Source: Marinoscillum sp049115815
GTDB taxonomy: Bacteria > Bacteroidota > Bacteroidia > Cytophagales > Cyclobacteriaceae
Direction: 5' to 3'
DNA length: 64,000 nucleotides
NCBI GenBank assembly: GCA_049115815.1
Contig: JAGDZO010000002.1
Location: 124,001 to 188,000, forward strand
The notes beneath the pieces were generated by a model that searched no databases, was not told the DNA's origin, and saw only the letters and a program-made list of their open reading frames with translations. Shown in pieces: positions 34,674-43,831 of the stretch. The position numbers and the translations under genes are program-made. Each line of letters begins with the position of its first letter. Positions within the stretch are counted from its first letter, which is position 1.

Positions 34674-35350
34674 GGTTCTTCATTGCCATATTGATTGGAT
34701 GTAGCATGATAGGGTGCGATCAAGAGCGTGATCTGCCCTTGATCTCGGCTAGCCCTGATTACTATCCTATTGAGATTGGTCAATTCCGGACTTATTGGGT
34801 AGAAGAAGTTACTTTCTCACTTCTGGATCCTGATACCTCAAGGTATCTTCTCCGAGAAGTAATAGCTGATAGCCTCATCAACCCTGAGGGCGTGGTGCGT
34901 TATTTGATACATCGGTACGTAGCGGACGATAGCATTACATTCAAGTTAGATTCAGTTTGGAGTGTATATAAGACAGGACAATCCGTAGTTGTTACAGAGA
35001 ACAATATTCCGTTTGTTAAGTTAATTCAGCCAGTTGACCGTAGTAGGACGTGGGATGGCAATGCTTTCAATAGGTTATCAAGTCTGACCTATTATTTTCA
35101 AGAGTCAACCATACATCCCAATGTTACGGTCGACCTAACCTCTCGTGACTTAATAGATGTGATATTGGAAGATATACCTGCCAATCTGGTGAATCAAGAT
35201 GAAAGAAGAGAAACTTATGCAGCGGGTATTGGATTAGTTCAGAAAGACTATGTTACTTTAGGATTTTGTACGTTGGACTGTAGGGCGGCAGGAGAGATTC
35301 AAAGTGGGAGAGTCCTGAGACAATGGTTAGTGGAATATGGGAATTTATAA
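34670..35350 (+). CDS. hypothetical lipoprotein
   Basis: A 226-residue protein with a lipoprotein signal (SMIGC, Cys16). The body begins 'YYPIEIGQFRTYWVEE' and alternates between beta strands and short turns, ending 'RVLRQWLVEYGNL'. It has the look of a small beta-rich surface or periplasmic lipoprotein common in Bacteroidota, but no named family was recognised. It is translationally coupled on both sides: ATGA overlap with mnmA, and a 14-base overlap with the subtilase gene. It may therefore be a partner of the protease. Confidence 0.7.
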   Translation: MRFFIAILIGCSMIGCDQERDLPLISASPDYYPIEIGQFRTYWVEEVTFSLLDPDTSRYLLREVIADSLINPEGVVRYLIHRYVADDSITFKLDSVWSVYKTGQSVVVTENNIPFVKLIQPVDRSRTWDGNAFNRLSSLTYYFQESTIHPNVTVDLTSRDLIDVILEDIPANLVNQDERRETYAAGIGLVQKDYVTLGFCTLDCRAAGEIQSGRVLRQWLVEYGNL

Positions 35351-36947
35351 ATCATTCATAATAGTCCTGTTCTTACTCGTAGCTGGATCAAGCTATGGGC
35401 AGATGAATCGCTATGTGGTTTTCTTGTCTGACAAGGACAATACCCCTTTCGCTGTAGACAAACCAGAGGAGTTTTTGAGCCAGCGTGCCATTGACAGACG
35501 CTCAAGGATGAATATTGACATTACTGAGCAAGACTTACCTGTAGATCCGGCTTATGTAAGTCAGATTGCTAGCACCGGAGCAGACGTCTACTTCACTTCG
35601 AAATGGTTCAATGCCGTATTAACTCAAATGCACGACTCGGAACTTGCGGCTGTTGAGCAACTAAGTTTTGTGGATAGTGTCGTGTTTGTAGCACCAAATG
35701 AGCTTCTAGGACCAATGGATCAAGAACCAACCGTAGCGGCAGACTTCATAGTGCCAACTAAAATTAATGCTAAAACAGGCACCCAATTGCGAGTTTTGGG
35801 TTCTGATGTGATGCATGATGATGGATACCGAGGTGAAGGTGTTCTTATTGCAGTATTTGACGATGGTTTTCAAGGAGTAAATGAGTTTGAACCTTTTGGA
35901 AATATGCACAAGGAGAACCGATTGGTAGCCACTAAAGATTTTATAGCCAATTCTGGCAATGTATACCAATATGATGATCATGGTTCCTCAGTGCTCTCTT
36001 GTATTGCTTCCAATTACGGAGAAGATTTAATTGGTACTGCACCCAAAGCATCTTATATACTCTGCGTGACTGAAGATCTGAGTACGGAGTATCGCATAGA
36101 AGAGTATAATTGGCTTCTCGCCGCAGAATTTGCCGATAGTGCAGGAGTAGATGTGATCAATGGGTCTTTGGGATATTCCAATTTCACTGGAACTGACATG
36201 GATTACTCATTGGATGATATGGACGGTAGTACCACTATCGTGGCGCAAGCTGCGAAAATCACTTCAGAGAAAGGAATAGTAGTAGTGGTGAGTGCTGGTA
36301 ATTCTGGAAACTCTAGCTGGGGGCATGTTACCAGCCCAGGTGATGCTTTTGATGTACTCACAGTAGGTAGTATCACGCTCTCAGGTGGTAGATCCAGTTT
36401 TAGTTCTTATGGTCCTACCGCCGATGGAAGGATCAAGCCAGACGTGGTGGCACTTGGCTCGGCAGCTACCATATTTTACATGTCCAATGGAGAAGTGGCG
36501 ATAGCTTCAGGCAATGGTACGAGTTTCTCAGCACCCCAGGTAGCAGGTTTTGCTGCAGGTGTGATTCAGGCGCATCCTACATGGACGAATTTGAGAGTGA
36601 TAGAAGCGATCAAAGCTACGGGCAACAAGTCCACACTGCCAGACACCCTAGTTGGTTATGGGACCCCAAAATATCCGCTTAAGGAATTCGATAATGTACT
36701 TTCTGTATACCCCAATCCTCTTGATGATGAGCAAGTCACGATCAACTTTGGAGACCTGGTGTTCAACCGCGAACTACATTTGGTTTTGTATGACAATGGC
36801 GGGAAAGTAGTCTTGGAACAGGTGATTGCACCTGAGGATATATCACAGAAGTTAGATTTGGAATTGACAGGTTTGCGCAGTGGATTATACTTCCTTAGTT
36901 TGCGCTCCAAGAGATTCAAGGAGGTCATCCAATTGAAAAAATTATGA
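35337..36947 (+). CDS. secreted subtilisin-like (S8) serine protease with T9SS domain
   Basis: A 536-residue exported protease. Signal peptide about residues 1-21 (GSSYG). An N-terminal pro-region follows (to about 160), then the S8 domain with the catalytic triad: Asp175 in 'LIAVFDDGF', His215 in 'YDDHGSSV' and Ser396 in 'GNGTSFSAPQVAG'; oxyanion Asn322 is in 'SAGNSGN'. The last 80 residues are a T9SS C-terminal domain (YPNPLDDEQVTINFGD, LRSGLYFLSLRS), so it is moved across the outer membrane by the type IX system. It begins inside the preceding lipoprotein gene and its stop overlaps rpe. Confidence 0.92.
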   Translation: MGIYKSFIIVLFLLVAGSSYGQMNRYVVFLSDKDNTPFAVDKPEEFLSQRAIDRRSRMNIDITEQDLPVDPAYVSQIASTGADVYFTSKWFNAVLTQMHDSELAAVEQLSFVDSVVFVAPNELLGPMDQEPTVAADFIVPTKINAKTGTQLRVLGSDVMHDDGYRGEGVLIAVFDDGFQGVNEFEPFGNMHKENRLVATKDFIANSGNVYQYDDHGSSVLSCIASNYGEDLIGTAPKASYILCVTEDLSTEYRIEEYNWLLAAEFADSAGVDVINGSLGYSNFTGTDMDYSLDDMDGSTTIVAQAAKITSEKGIVVVVSAGNSGNSSWGHVTSPGDAFDVLTVGSITLSGGRSSFSSYGPTADGRIKPDVVALGSAATIFYMSNGEVAIASGNGTSFSAPQVAGFAAGVIQAHPTWTNLRVIEAIKATGNKSTLPDTLVGYGTPKYPLKEFDNVLSVYPNPLDDEQVTINFGDLVFNRELHLVLYDNGGKVVLEQVIAPEDISQKLDLELTGLRSGLYFLSLRSKRFKEVIQLKKL

Positions 36948-37597
36948 GTCGATGTAAGGTTTCACCGTCTGTGCTGGCGGCAGATTTCGCCAATATTCAG
37001 CGTGATATTGAGATGCTCAACGAGAGTTCGGCTGATTATATCCACATAGATATTATGGACGGGGTTTTCGTTCCGAACATTTCATTTGGGTTTCCTGTGA
37101 CTCAAGCTATCGCCAAACATGCGAAGAAACCCTTGGATTTTCATTTGATGATCACTGATGCTGATAGCTACCTTGGCCAATGCAGAGATAGTGGGGCAGA
37201 CATCATTTCTGTGCATTATGAAGCTTGCGATCACTTGCATCGTACAATAGGGGCTATTAAAGCCATGGGTATCAAGGCAGGTGTCGCGCTGAATCCACAT
37301 ACTCCGGTGCATGTTTTGGAGGAGATTATTACCGATCTTGACTTAGTACTGATCATGTCTGTAAATCCAGGATTCGGGGGTCAGAAGTTCATTGACAAGA
37401 CTTTTGAAAAGGTCAAGAAGGTCAAGGAACTTACTCAACAGCATCAGCACGAGTTACTCATAGAAGTAGATGGAGGAGTCACTATGGACAATGCCAAGAA
37501 ATTAGTAGATGCAGGAGCCAACTTACTAGTAGCGGGTAGTTTTGTGTTCAAATCGGCAAATCCTAAAGACACTATTCTTTCTTTGACCAACGTTTAA
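36944..37597 (+). CDS. rpe: ribulose-phosphate 3-epimerase
   Basis: A 217-residue (beta/alpha)8 enzyme of the pentose phosphate pathway that interconverts ribulose 5-phosphate and xylulose 5-phosphate. The start 'VSPSVLAADFANI' and metal-binding His34 and Asp36 in 'YIHIDIMDGVFVPNISFG', plus 'LDFHLMI', 'MSVNPGFGGQKF' and 'IEVDGGVT', are all diagnostic. Its ATG overlaps the subtilase stop by 4 bases, and a TonB-dependent receptor starts 7 bases after it, an odd mix of housekeeping and secreted functions in one operon. Confidence 0.96.
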   Translation: MSRCKVSPSVLAADFANIQRDIEMLNESSADYIHIDIMDGVFVPNISFGFPVTQAIAKHAKKPLDFHLMITDADSYLGQCRDSGADIISVHYEACDHLHRTIGAIKAMGIKAGVALNPHTPVHVLEEIITDLDLVLIMSVNPGFGGQKFIDKTFEKVKKVKELTQQHQHELLIEVDGGVTMDNAKKLVDAGANLLVAGSFVFKSANPKDTILSLTNV

Positions 37598-37604
37598 CAA
37601 CCGG

Positions 37605-39977
37605 ATGCGATTCAAACCGGTACTATTTTTATTCACTTTCCTTTTCACCTCCCAATTATTGGCTCAAAGCACCTTAGTCAAAGGCCAGGTGTTGGATCAA
37701 TCAGGTGTAGGAATACCAGGCGCCACAGTAGTACTGTTAGGTACCAGTCAAGGGACTATTTCGGATATTGACGGACAATTTGAGCTAAGATTGCCTGACG
37801 ATATAGTCACCTTAAAATTCTCTCATGTGCAGTATGAGACGCACGAAGAGACTATTGACGTCACTCAGGTGGAGGCGATCACAATAACACTCAAGGAGCA
37901 AACTACCCAACTTCAAGATATTCGGATCGAAGGGAATACTATTGAAGATCAATCTTCTGTCATTGCCGTTCAGCGGGTGGATGCGAAATCTGCTAAGAGT
38001 TTGCCTTCTACTTTTGGAGATTTCAACAAGGTATTAGTGACACTTCCAGGTATATCTAGCAACAATGAATTGAGTTCTGCTTACAGTGTTCGAGGAGGAA
38101 ACTTTGATGAAAACTTGGTGTATGTGAATGATATGCCAGTTTATCGACCTTTTTTAGCCAATGCTGGTCGCCAAGAAGGATTGAGTTTTGTGAATCCTGA
38201 TATGGTGGAGGATATAGAATTTTATGCTGGCGGCTGGGAGCCTAAGTACGGTGATAAACTATCCAGTAGCTTGAATATCGAATACAAAGAGCCAGATAGT
38301 TTGGAAGGGTCAGTGACGATTGGACTACTTGGTGGTACTGCATACTCTGGTGGTAAAGTTGAACGGATGAGCTACTTGATCGGGGCGAGACATAGGGATT
38401 CAAGATATCTTCTCAACACCCTAGAGACTGAGGGTCAGTATTTTCCAACTTATACAGATGTGCAGTCGTTGTTCACCTTTGATCTTACCAAAAAGGGTTC
38501 TTCTTTTATCAACAAGACCAAACTGAATGTACTACTGAGCTATGGTCGCAATCGATACCTAACCCAACCCACCTCACAAGCCACGGAGTTTGGTTCCGTC
38601 CAGCAAAATTTCCGATTACAAACCGCTTTTATCGGGCAAGAAATCTTGAGTTATGATACCTATCAGGGTGGCTTTCGTTTGTCACATAGGTTTCACAATA
38701 GGCTCAGAACTCATTTGATTGGCTCATCACTGTTGACCACCGAAAAGGAACAGTTTGATGTAGAAGGAGCATACCGACTCTGTGATGTCAACAAAGATCC
38801 TGGATCCTCGTCTTTTGATGAGTGCGTGGTAGAACGTGGAGTAGGAACCAACTACGATTATGGTCGAAACACCCTGCAAGCCAAAATCAGCACATTGGAA
38901 AATCGATGGGAGTATTTACTTAATGTGAATCATATTTTGGAAGGTGGTTTGGGTATGACTAGCCAACAAATGAATGATGAAATCAATGAATACTCCTTCG
39001 TAGACTCCTCCGATTACGTTCAGATCAAAACGAGTATTTTCAATGAGTTAGAGCTTAGCACCAATCAATATTTTGGCTACTTGCAAAACACTTTTCTATT
39101 TGGTGATTCTGTGCATGCGATAGCCTCCGGCGTGAGAGTGACCTATTGGGATGGCAATGATCAAATCCTTGTTAGCCCGCGTATTTCATATAGGCTTGCT
39201 CCCAAATGGGAGAAGAGCACCACTTTTAAATTTTCGACCGGATTGTATCAGCAGCCACCATTTTATCGTGAATTGAGAGCTGAAGATGGTACACTTAGAA
39301 ATAATGTATACGCCCAAAAGGCACTTCATTTCATAGGCGGTGTTACCAGATTGTTTTACATGTGGGATCGCCCATTTCTATTTACCTCAGACTTCTACCA
39401 CAAGCAGATGTTTGATATTATCCCCTATGACATAGACAATGTTCGTCTGCGTTACTATCCTGACAAGACAGGAACAGCATTTGCCCAAGGCGTAGATTTC
39501 AGAGTTCATGGAGAGTTTGTGAAAGGGACTCAGTCTTGGTTTAGTGTCAGCTACTTGCGGACCAAGGAAGATATTGTAGGAGATGGGCAAGGGTACATTC
39601 GCCGACCGACAGATCAGCGCATTAACCTTGGTGCTTATTTTGAAGATCACATGCCCAATGACCCTACATTAAGAGTTTATCTCAACTTGGTTTTCGGGTC
39701 AGGATATCCATTTGGTCCTCCCGCTCGTGAAGACCTTAGAAATGCTTTTAGTGGAGATGAGTATTATCGCGCTGACCTAGGACTATCAAAGCGCTTTGAT
39801 ATGTCTATCAATAATTTTTTCAATAAAGTTTGGGTACGATTAGAGGTATTAAACGCCCTTGCAGCAGATAATACCCTATCTTATACCTGGATCGAGGATG
39901 TGAATGGCGCGCAGTTTGCGATTCCTAACTCATTATCGGCAAGGTTTTTGAATATCAAATTGACAGCAGAACTTTAG
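37605..39977 (+). CDS. TonB-dependent receptor with carboxypeptidase-like N-domain
   Basis: A 790-residue outer-membrane protein. Signal peptide 1-21 (TSQLLAQ). Residues about 25-105 are a CarboxypepD_reg-like domain (DQSGVGIPGATVVLLGTSQGT). The plug contains 'LPGISSNNELSSAYSVRGGNFDENLVYVNDM' and 'VEDIEFYAGGWEPKYGDKLSS'. A long beta-barrel follows and the end is 'NSLSARFLNIKLTAEL'. It lacks SusC-family landmarks and has no SusD partner, so it belongs to the ordinary TonB-dependent receptor type; ligand unknown. It is the last gene of the mnmA operon. Confidence 0.9.
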   Translation: MRFKPVLFLFTFLFTSQLLAQSTLVKGQVLDQSGVGIPGATVVLLGTSQGTISDIDGQFELRLPDDIVTLKFSHVQYETHEETIDVTQVEAITITLKEQTTQLQDIRIEGNTIEDQSSVIAVQRVDAKSAKSLPSTFGDFNKVLVTLPGISSNNELSSAYSVRGGNFDENLVYVNDMPVYRPFLANAGRQEGLSFVNPDMVEDIEFYAGGWEPKYGDKLSSSLNIEYKEPDSLEGSVTIGLLGGTAYSGGKVERMSYLIGARHRDSRYLLNTLETEGQYFPTYTDVQSLFTFDLTKKGSSFINKTKLNVLLSYGRNRYLTQPTSQATEFGSVQQNFRLQTAFIGQEILSYDTYQGGFRLSHRFHNRLRTHLIGSSLLTTEKEQFDVEGAYRLCDVNKDPGSSSFDECVVERGVGTNYDYGRNTLQAKISTLENRWEYLLNVNHILEGGLGMTSQQMNDEINEYSFVDSSDYVQIKTSIFNELELSTNQYFGYLQNTFLFGDSVHAIASGVRVTYWDGNDQILVSPRISYRLAPKWEKSTTFKFSTGLYQQPPFYRELRAEDGTLRNNVYAQKALHFIGGVTRLFYMWDRPFLFTSDFYHKQMFDIIPYDIDNVRLRYYPDKTGTAFAQGVDFRVHGEFVKGTQSWFSVSYLRTKEDIVGDGQGYIRRPTDQRINLGAYFEDHMPNDPTLRVYLNLVFGSGYPFGPPAREDLRNAFSGDEYYRADLGLSKRFDMSINNFFNKVWVRLEVLNALAADNTLSYTWIEDVNGAQFAIPNSLSARFLNIKLTAEL

Positions 39978-40027
39978 TTGACACAAGCTAGTTTCTGTTG
40001 AATGTATAATCTCTTAACGTTAGAAAA

Positions 40028-40615
40028 ATGAAATTTATCCGTACCTCCTTTTTAATGATGGCCATAGTATTATTGGGTACTTCTTGCGCCAACCGTACCG
40101 TCACCAGGGTAAGCCCAGATCAGCAAATAGATCTTAGTGGCAGGTGGAATGATACCGATTCTAAAATGGTAGCAGAAGAAATGATCAACGACGTACTTAA
40201 CAGACCGTGGAGAGATGATTTCATGAATGCCACAGGTAAAAAGCCAGTGATTATCGTAGGGATGATTCAAAACAAAACCACTGAGTACATTGAGTCAGAG
40301 ACTTTTATCAAAGACATGGAGCGAGAGTTCATCAATTCAGGAATGGTAAGAGTGGTTCAAAACTCTGTTTTCCTTGAAAAAATGAGAGAAGAGCGTGCTG
40401 ATCAGGGAGAATTTGCATCTCTAGAGACTCAATCAAAATGGGGGCAGGAACTCGGAGCAGATTTTATGCTGTTCGGTGTGATTACTTCCATTACCGACTC
40501 TTACAAAAAAGAGAAAGTGGTGAACTACAAAGTCAATCTTGAACTGGCTAACCTTGAGACCAACGAAAAAGTGTGGATTGGAGACAAGGAGATCAAGAAA
40601 TTCATCAAAAACTGA
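40028..40615 (+). CDS. LpoB-like penicillin-binding-protein activator lipoprotein
   Basis: A 195-residue lipoprotein (lipobox Cys20 in LLGTSC). Residues about 60-195 match the LpoB fold: 'RPWRDDFMNATGKKPVIIVGMIQNKTTEYI', 'FIKDMEREFINSGMVRVV' and 'GQELGADFMLFGVITSI'. In E. coli LpoB reaches from the outer membrane to PBP1b and switches on peptidoglycan synthesis. The pairing with the COG3014-like lipoprotein 16 bases downstream is a recurrent arrangement. Activation of a PBP in this organism is inferred. Confidence 0.85.
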   Translation: MKFIRTSFLMMAIVLLGTSCANRTVTRVSPDQQIDLSGRWNDTDSKMVAEEMINDVLNRPWRDDFMNATGKKPVIIVGMIQNKTTEYIESETFIKDMEREFINSGMVRVVQNSVFLEKMREERADQGEFASLETQSKWGQELGADFMLFGVITSITDSYKKEKVVNYKVNLELANLETNEKVWIGDKEIKKFIKN

Positions 40616-40631
40616 CCAAACTCATCTAGCT

Positions 40632-42068
40632 GTGAGATACCAAGTCATCAAAGCCTGCTGGCTAATTATAATTGCCAGCAGTTGCTTTTCCTGTGCTACT
40701 TATTACCAAATCAACTCAGAGTTCAATCAGAACTTTGAGTCAGGTAATATTGAGTCTGCACAGAAAGTGCTGAGTAGTAATAGCAAAGCCATTCGCAAAA
40801 AGACCAAGTTCTTATATTATGCGAATAGGGGCGTGTTATTCTCGATGACTGGGGATTATGAAAACAGTAATAAATGGCTGGAAAGAGCTTATCTCTTCGG
40901 CGAAGACTATCAAAAGAATTATGCCAATCAGGTTGCATCCTTTCTGGTCAATCCAAACACCATCGTTTATCAAGGAGAGGATCACGAGCATTTATTGCTA
41001 TTGTATTACAAGTCACTCAATTATCTGAAGCTAAAGGACTATGAGTCAGCGCTTATTGAATGCCGTAGGCTCAATAATAGACTCAATGAACTGTCTGATA
41101 AGTATAAGTCAGATAAGAAATACAAGCGCGATGCATTTATTCATAACCTAATGGGTGTTATTTATGAAGCCAGCGGTGATATCAACAATGCTTTCGTTGC
41201 TTATCGCAATGCGCTTAATATTTATAATGACGATTACAACAGACTCTTTGGAGTGGAGGCACCACGTCAATTAAAGGTAGACGTATTGAGAATGGCTTAT
41301 GAGAATGGCTATGACTCGGATTTAGATTTTTACCAAAAGGAGTTTGGTATGCAGTACCAACCTTCATCCAAAGAAGAATTGGTCTTTTTCTGGCATAATG
41401 GACTAGGTCCGGTCAAAAGCGAATGGTCTGTGAACTTCACCACCATACCAGGAGGTGATGGTATGATGACCTTCGCCAATGAAGATTTGGGGTTGAACTT
41501 TGCCTTTCCAGTGAATGATGCCGATCAAAAAGGTCAGCTTACTGATCTTAGGTTTTTTAGAGTTGCATTTCCAAAATATGAAGAACGCAAGCCTTATTAT
41601 AGCAGAGGAGTATTAGAAGCAAACGGCCAAAGAAACCAGCTCGAGCTAGCTGAGGATATTAATGCCATTGCTTTCAAAACACTGGAAGAAAGAATGCTGC
41701 AGGAAATGGGCAAGGGGTTGTTGAGGGCGGCACTTAAGAAATCATTGGAAGTGTCTATAAGAGGTGATAATGATGGTGATGATTCAAAAAAATCCGATGA
41801 TCAATTGAGACAAGAAGCTATCAGGGAGGGACTTTCTATGGTCGTTGGATTACTCAATGCTGTGACCGAACGGGCTGATACCAGAAACTGGCAAACCATC
41901 CCTCATAGCATATATTACACTCGAATGCCCATGCAGCAAGGGGCTAATAATGTGACCTTAAAAACCATCAACACGGCTGGTCATACCGTATCACAGACCT
42001 TTGAATTTCAAGTAGGAAAAGGAGAGACAGTATTTCATTCCTACCAATCTCTCGAATACACGCATTAA
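40632..42068 (+). CDS. COG3014-like lipoprotein with TPR-type helices
   Basis: A 478-residue lipoprotein starting at GTG 40632, which directly gives a lipoprotein signal with Cys21 (SSCFSCA). Earlier in-frame starts lie inside the LpoB gene and have no signal. The N-terminal 250 residues are helical repeats of TPR type (FLYYANRGVLFSMTGDYENSNKWLERA, FIHNLMGVIYEASGDINNAFVAY). The C-terminal half is beta-rich with 'LVFFWHNGLGPVKSEW' and 'DTRNWQTIPHSIYYTRMPMQQG', characteristic of COG3014 proteins. It sits next to the LpoB-like gene, so a role in envelope building is likely. Biochemical function is not known. Confidence 0.75.
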   Translation: MRYQVIKACWLIIIASSCFSCATYYQINSEFNQNFESGNIESAQKVLSSNSKAIRKKTKFLYYANRGVLFSMTGDYENSNKWLERAYLFGEDYQKNYANQVASFLVNPNTIVYQGEDHEHLLLLYYKSLNYLKLKDYESALIECRRLNNRLNELSDKYKSDKKYKRDAFIHNLMGVIYEASGDINNAFVAYRNALNIYNDDYNRLFGVEAPRQLKVDVLRMAYENGYDSDLDFYQKEFGMQYQPSSKEELVFFWHNGLGPVKSEWSVNFTTIPGGDGMMTFANEDLGLNFAFPVNDADQKGQLTDLRFFRVAFPKYEERKPYYSRGVLEANGQRNQLELAEDINAIAFKTLEERMLQEMGKGLLRAALKKSLEVSIRGDNDGDDSKKSDDQLRQEAIREGLSMVVGLLNAVTERADTRNWQTIPHSIYYTRMPMQQGANNVTLKTINTAGHTVSQTFEFQVGKGETVFHSYQSLEYTH

Positions 42069-42163
42069 CGATTGGTAAATAGCCGGGAGTTTTATTAGTT
42101 AGGCTTTCATTTCCACGAGGAAATTGTCTATTTTCATCCTTTCATAAAAAATCAGCAAGACGC

Positions 42164-42784
42164 ATGTTTACCGAATACGAAATAGAGACAATGATCGAAT
42201 TTCCAGCTGTTTTGGAAGCAACCCAGCAGTTGAAAATGGACTTTTGTAAGAATGAGGCTCCATACTTAGAGATAAGCGATCACGATTTCTTTTCTCTAGT
42301 GATGATGACTCCCACATTAGGCATAGCACTCGCTGATGGTACCGTGAGTTTGTTTGAGGAGCTCGCACTCAATAAGAAAGCTCGAAAGCTCTCTAAAGGA
42401 GGTTATTTCATGAAAAAAGATCCTGTGGTTGATGCTATGAAATTTCTCCTTAAGAAATATGACATCTGGTCGGATAAGTTTTTTGATGTCCTCAAGATCA
42501 CAATGCATACTGCTTTTGATATAGGAAAACTAGAAACAAGTTCGTTTGACGAGTCAGCAGATGTGGATTATTCTGAGTATAAAAGAACGGTCCTCAATAT
42601 GCCGTATATCCTGATTCGTTTTATTGCCAGTTTCTTCTTAGAGAAGGATGAAGACATTATTAGTACCAATCGCCATATTGGGAGAAACGAATATCTTCAG
42701 ATGCTTAAGATTGGTGAATCTTTGGAGTTGAACAAACTACCTGTATTTCAAATGTTTTGTAAAACGTTTGACCAAAAGGCCTAG
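42164..42784 (+). CDS. hypothetical helical protein
   Basis: A 206-residue protein without signal peptide or membrane segment, predicted mostly alpha-helical. The part 'IALADGTVSLFEELALNKKARKLSKGGYFMKKDPVVDAMKFLLKKY' is faintly like TerB-type helical domains (an aDGt.s..Ee pattern), but that is weak. No other motif was seen. It stands alone between the COG3014-like and FKBP-like lipoprotein genes with about 95 and 38 bases on either side. Function unknown. Confidence 0.6.
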   Translation: MFTEYEIETMIEFPAVLEATQQLKMDFCKNEAPYLEISDHDFFSLVMMTPTLGIALADGTVSLFEELALNKKARKLSKGGYFMKKDPVVDAMKFLLKKYDIWSDKFFDVLKITMHTAFDIGKLETSSFDESADVDYSEYKRTVLNMPYILIRFIASFFLEKDEDIISTNRHIGRNEYLQMLKIGESLELNKLPVFQMFCKTFDQKA

Positions 42785-42822
42785 CAGATAGCATAATTTT
42801 CCATTAGCTACGTTATTCATTC

Positions 42823-43797
42823 GTGAAACAGCTCGTATTAATATTTCTCATTGTAGTTATTGGTGTATTGTTTTCATGCGAAGGGGAGAAGAAAACTCCC
42901 GCTCCTGTTAGCGAAAGTGCGCTTATTGAAGCTCATCTAGATTCTTTGATATTTGACCACACCACTTCCGAGTCAGGTTTAGTTAGCTATCCCATCTCGC
43001 TCAATCCTGCAGGCAAAACACAACTAGAAGGAAACGTACTTACCTTTTTTTATCAACTTTCAGTCCTTGGAGGAGACATCATCGATGTTAGAGATTCTTT
43101 GGATAGCGACACCATAGTTGTTAAGCAAGGAGCCAACGCGATTTACCCTATAGGCATTGACGAGGCGTTATCGTATTTGAAAGAAGGAGAGAAATGGGGA
43201 TTCGTTCTTCCTTCCGATTTGGGCTTTGGTACATTTTCGTTCTCCACTTTAATTCCCGCCAACTCGGTACTCCTTGCGGAAATAGAACTACTTGAGATTA
43301 AAACAGAAGATGATGTGCTCGAAGAAGAACTGTTAGCCCTAAATGCCTATGTAGAAAGTGAATCATTGAGAGATACTACGGATCAGTCGGAACTACCAGA
43401 AATTTTACCTAATGGTATGATTTTAAAAAGAATACGAGAAGGCAATGGCAGAACGCCGAATTTGGGGCATTTTGTAGAGTCCAGTTATTCCGTGTCTTCA
43501 CTAAGCAATGTTGTCCTTCAATCCGCATCAAAGGTTGAACCTTTCGAGTTTGCATACGGACAAACTGACTTAGCTCCAGGCTTTGATGAAGCGATCAATA
43601 GAATGGAGTTTGGCGAGCTATTGTTGGCATTAGTACCATCGTACCTGGCATACAAGGAAAGTGCACAAGTTATCCCGCCGTTCCTTACGGACGAAATGGT
43701 GAAACTCGAGATAGTGCCGGCTTACGCTTCAAGCGTCGCTCCTTATGAGCCTCTGGTTTTTGAAATCGAATTGATTCCCGCTGATTCACTCAATTAA
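42823..43797 (+). CDS. divergent two-domain FKBP-like lipoprotein
   Basis: A 324-residue lipoprotein starting at GTG 42823 (lipobox Cys19, LFSC). Two FKBP-like halves can be seen, each ending in the family's last strands: 'LPSDLGFG...LIPANSVLLAEIELLEI' (about 128-165) and 'VPSYLAYKESAQVIPPFLTDEMVKLEIV' with 'PLVFEIELIP' (about 270-321). The usual active-site pattern (FD, V/IPGW, YG..IP) is much eroded, so chaperone or binding activity is more likely than isomerase activity. It precedes a barrel gene by 34 bases, suggesting a role in outer-membrane protein handling (inference). Confidence 0.7.
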   Translation: MKQLVLIFLIVVIGVLFSCEGEKKTPAPVSESALIEAHLDSLIFDHTTSESGLVSYPISLNPAGKTQLEGNVLTFFYQLSVLGGDIIDVRDSLDSDTIVVKQGANAIYPIGIDEALSYLKEGEKWGFVLPSDLGFGTFSFSTLIPANSVLLAEIELLEIKTEDDVLEEELLALNAYVESESLRDTTDQSELPEILPNGMILKRIREGNGRTPNLGHFVESSYSVSSLSNVVLQSASKVEPFEFAYGQTDLAPGFDEAINRMEFGELLLALVPSYLAYKESAQVIPPFLTDEMVKLEIVPAYASSVAPYEPLVFEIELIPADSLN

Positions 43798-43831
43798 TCA
43801 GTAGTTTTGAAGCAAACAGGATACTAGTATA

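Noticed and set aside
39978..40010. An E. coli-like promoter TTGACA...TATAAT before the LpoB-like gene
   Set aside because: Spacing is 21 bases, too long for sigma-70, and the form is not the Bacteroidota type.
40539..40631. Start of the COG3014-like gene inside the LpoB-like gene
   Set aside because: That N-terminus has no signal peptide; the GTG at 40632 gives a clean lipoprotein signal right after the LpoB stop.
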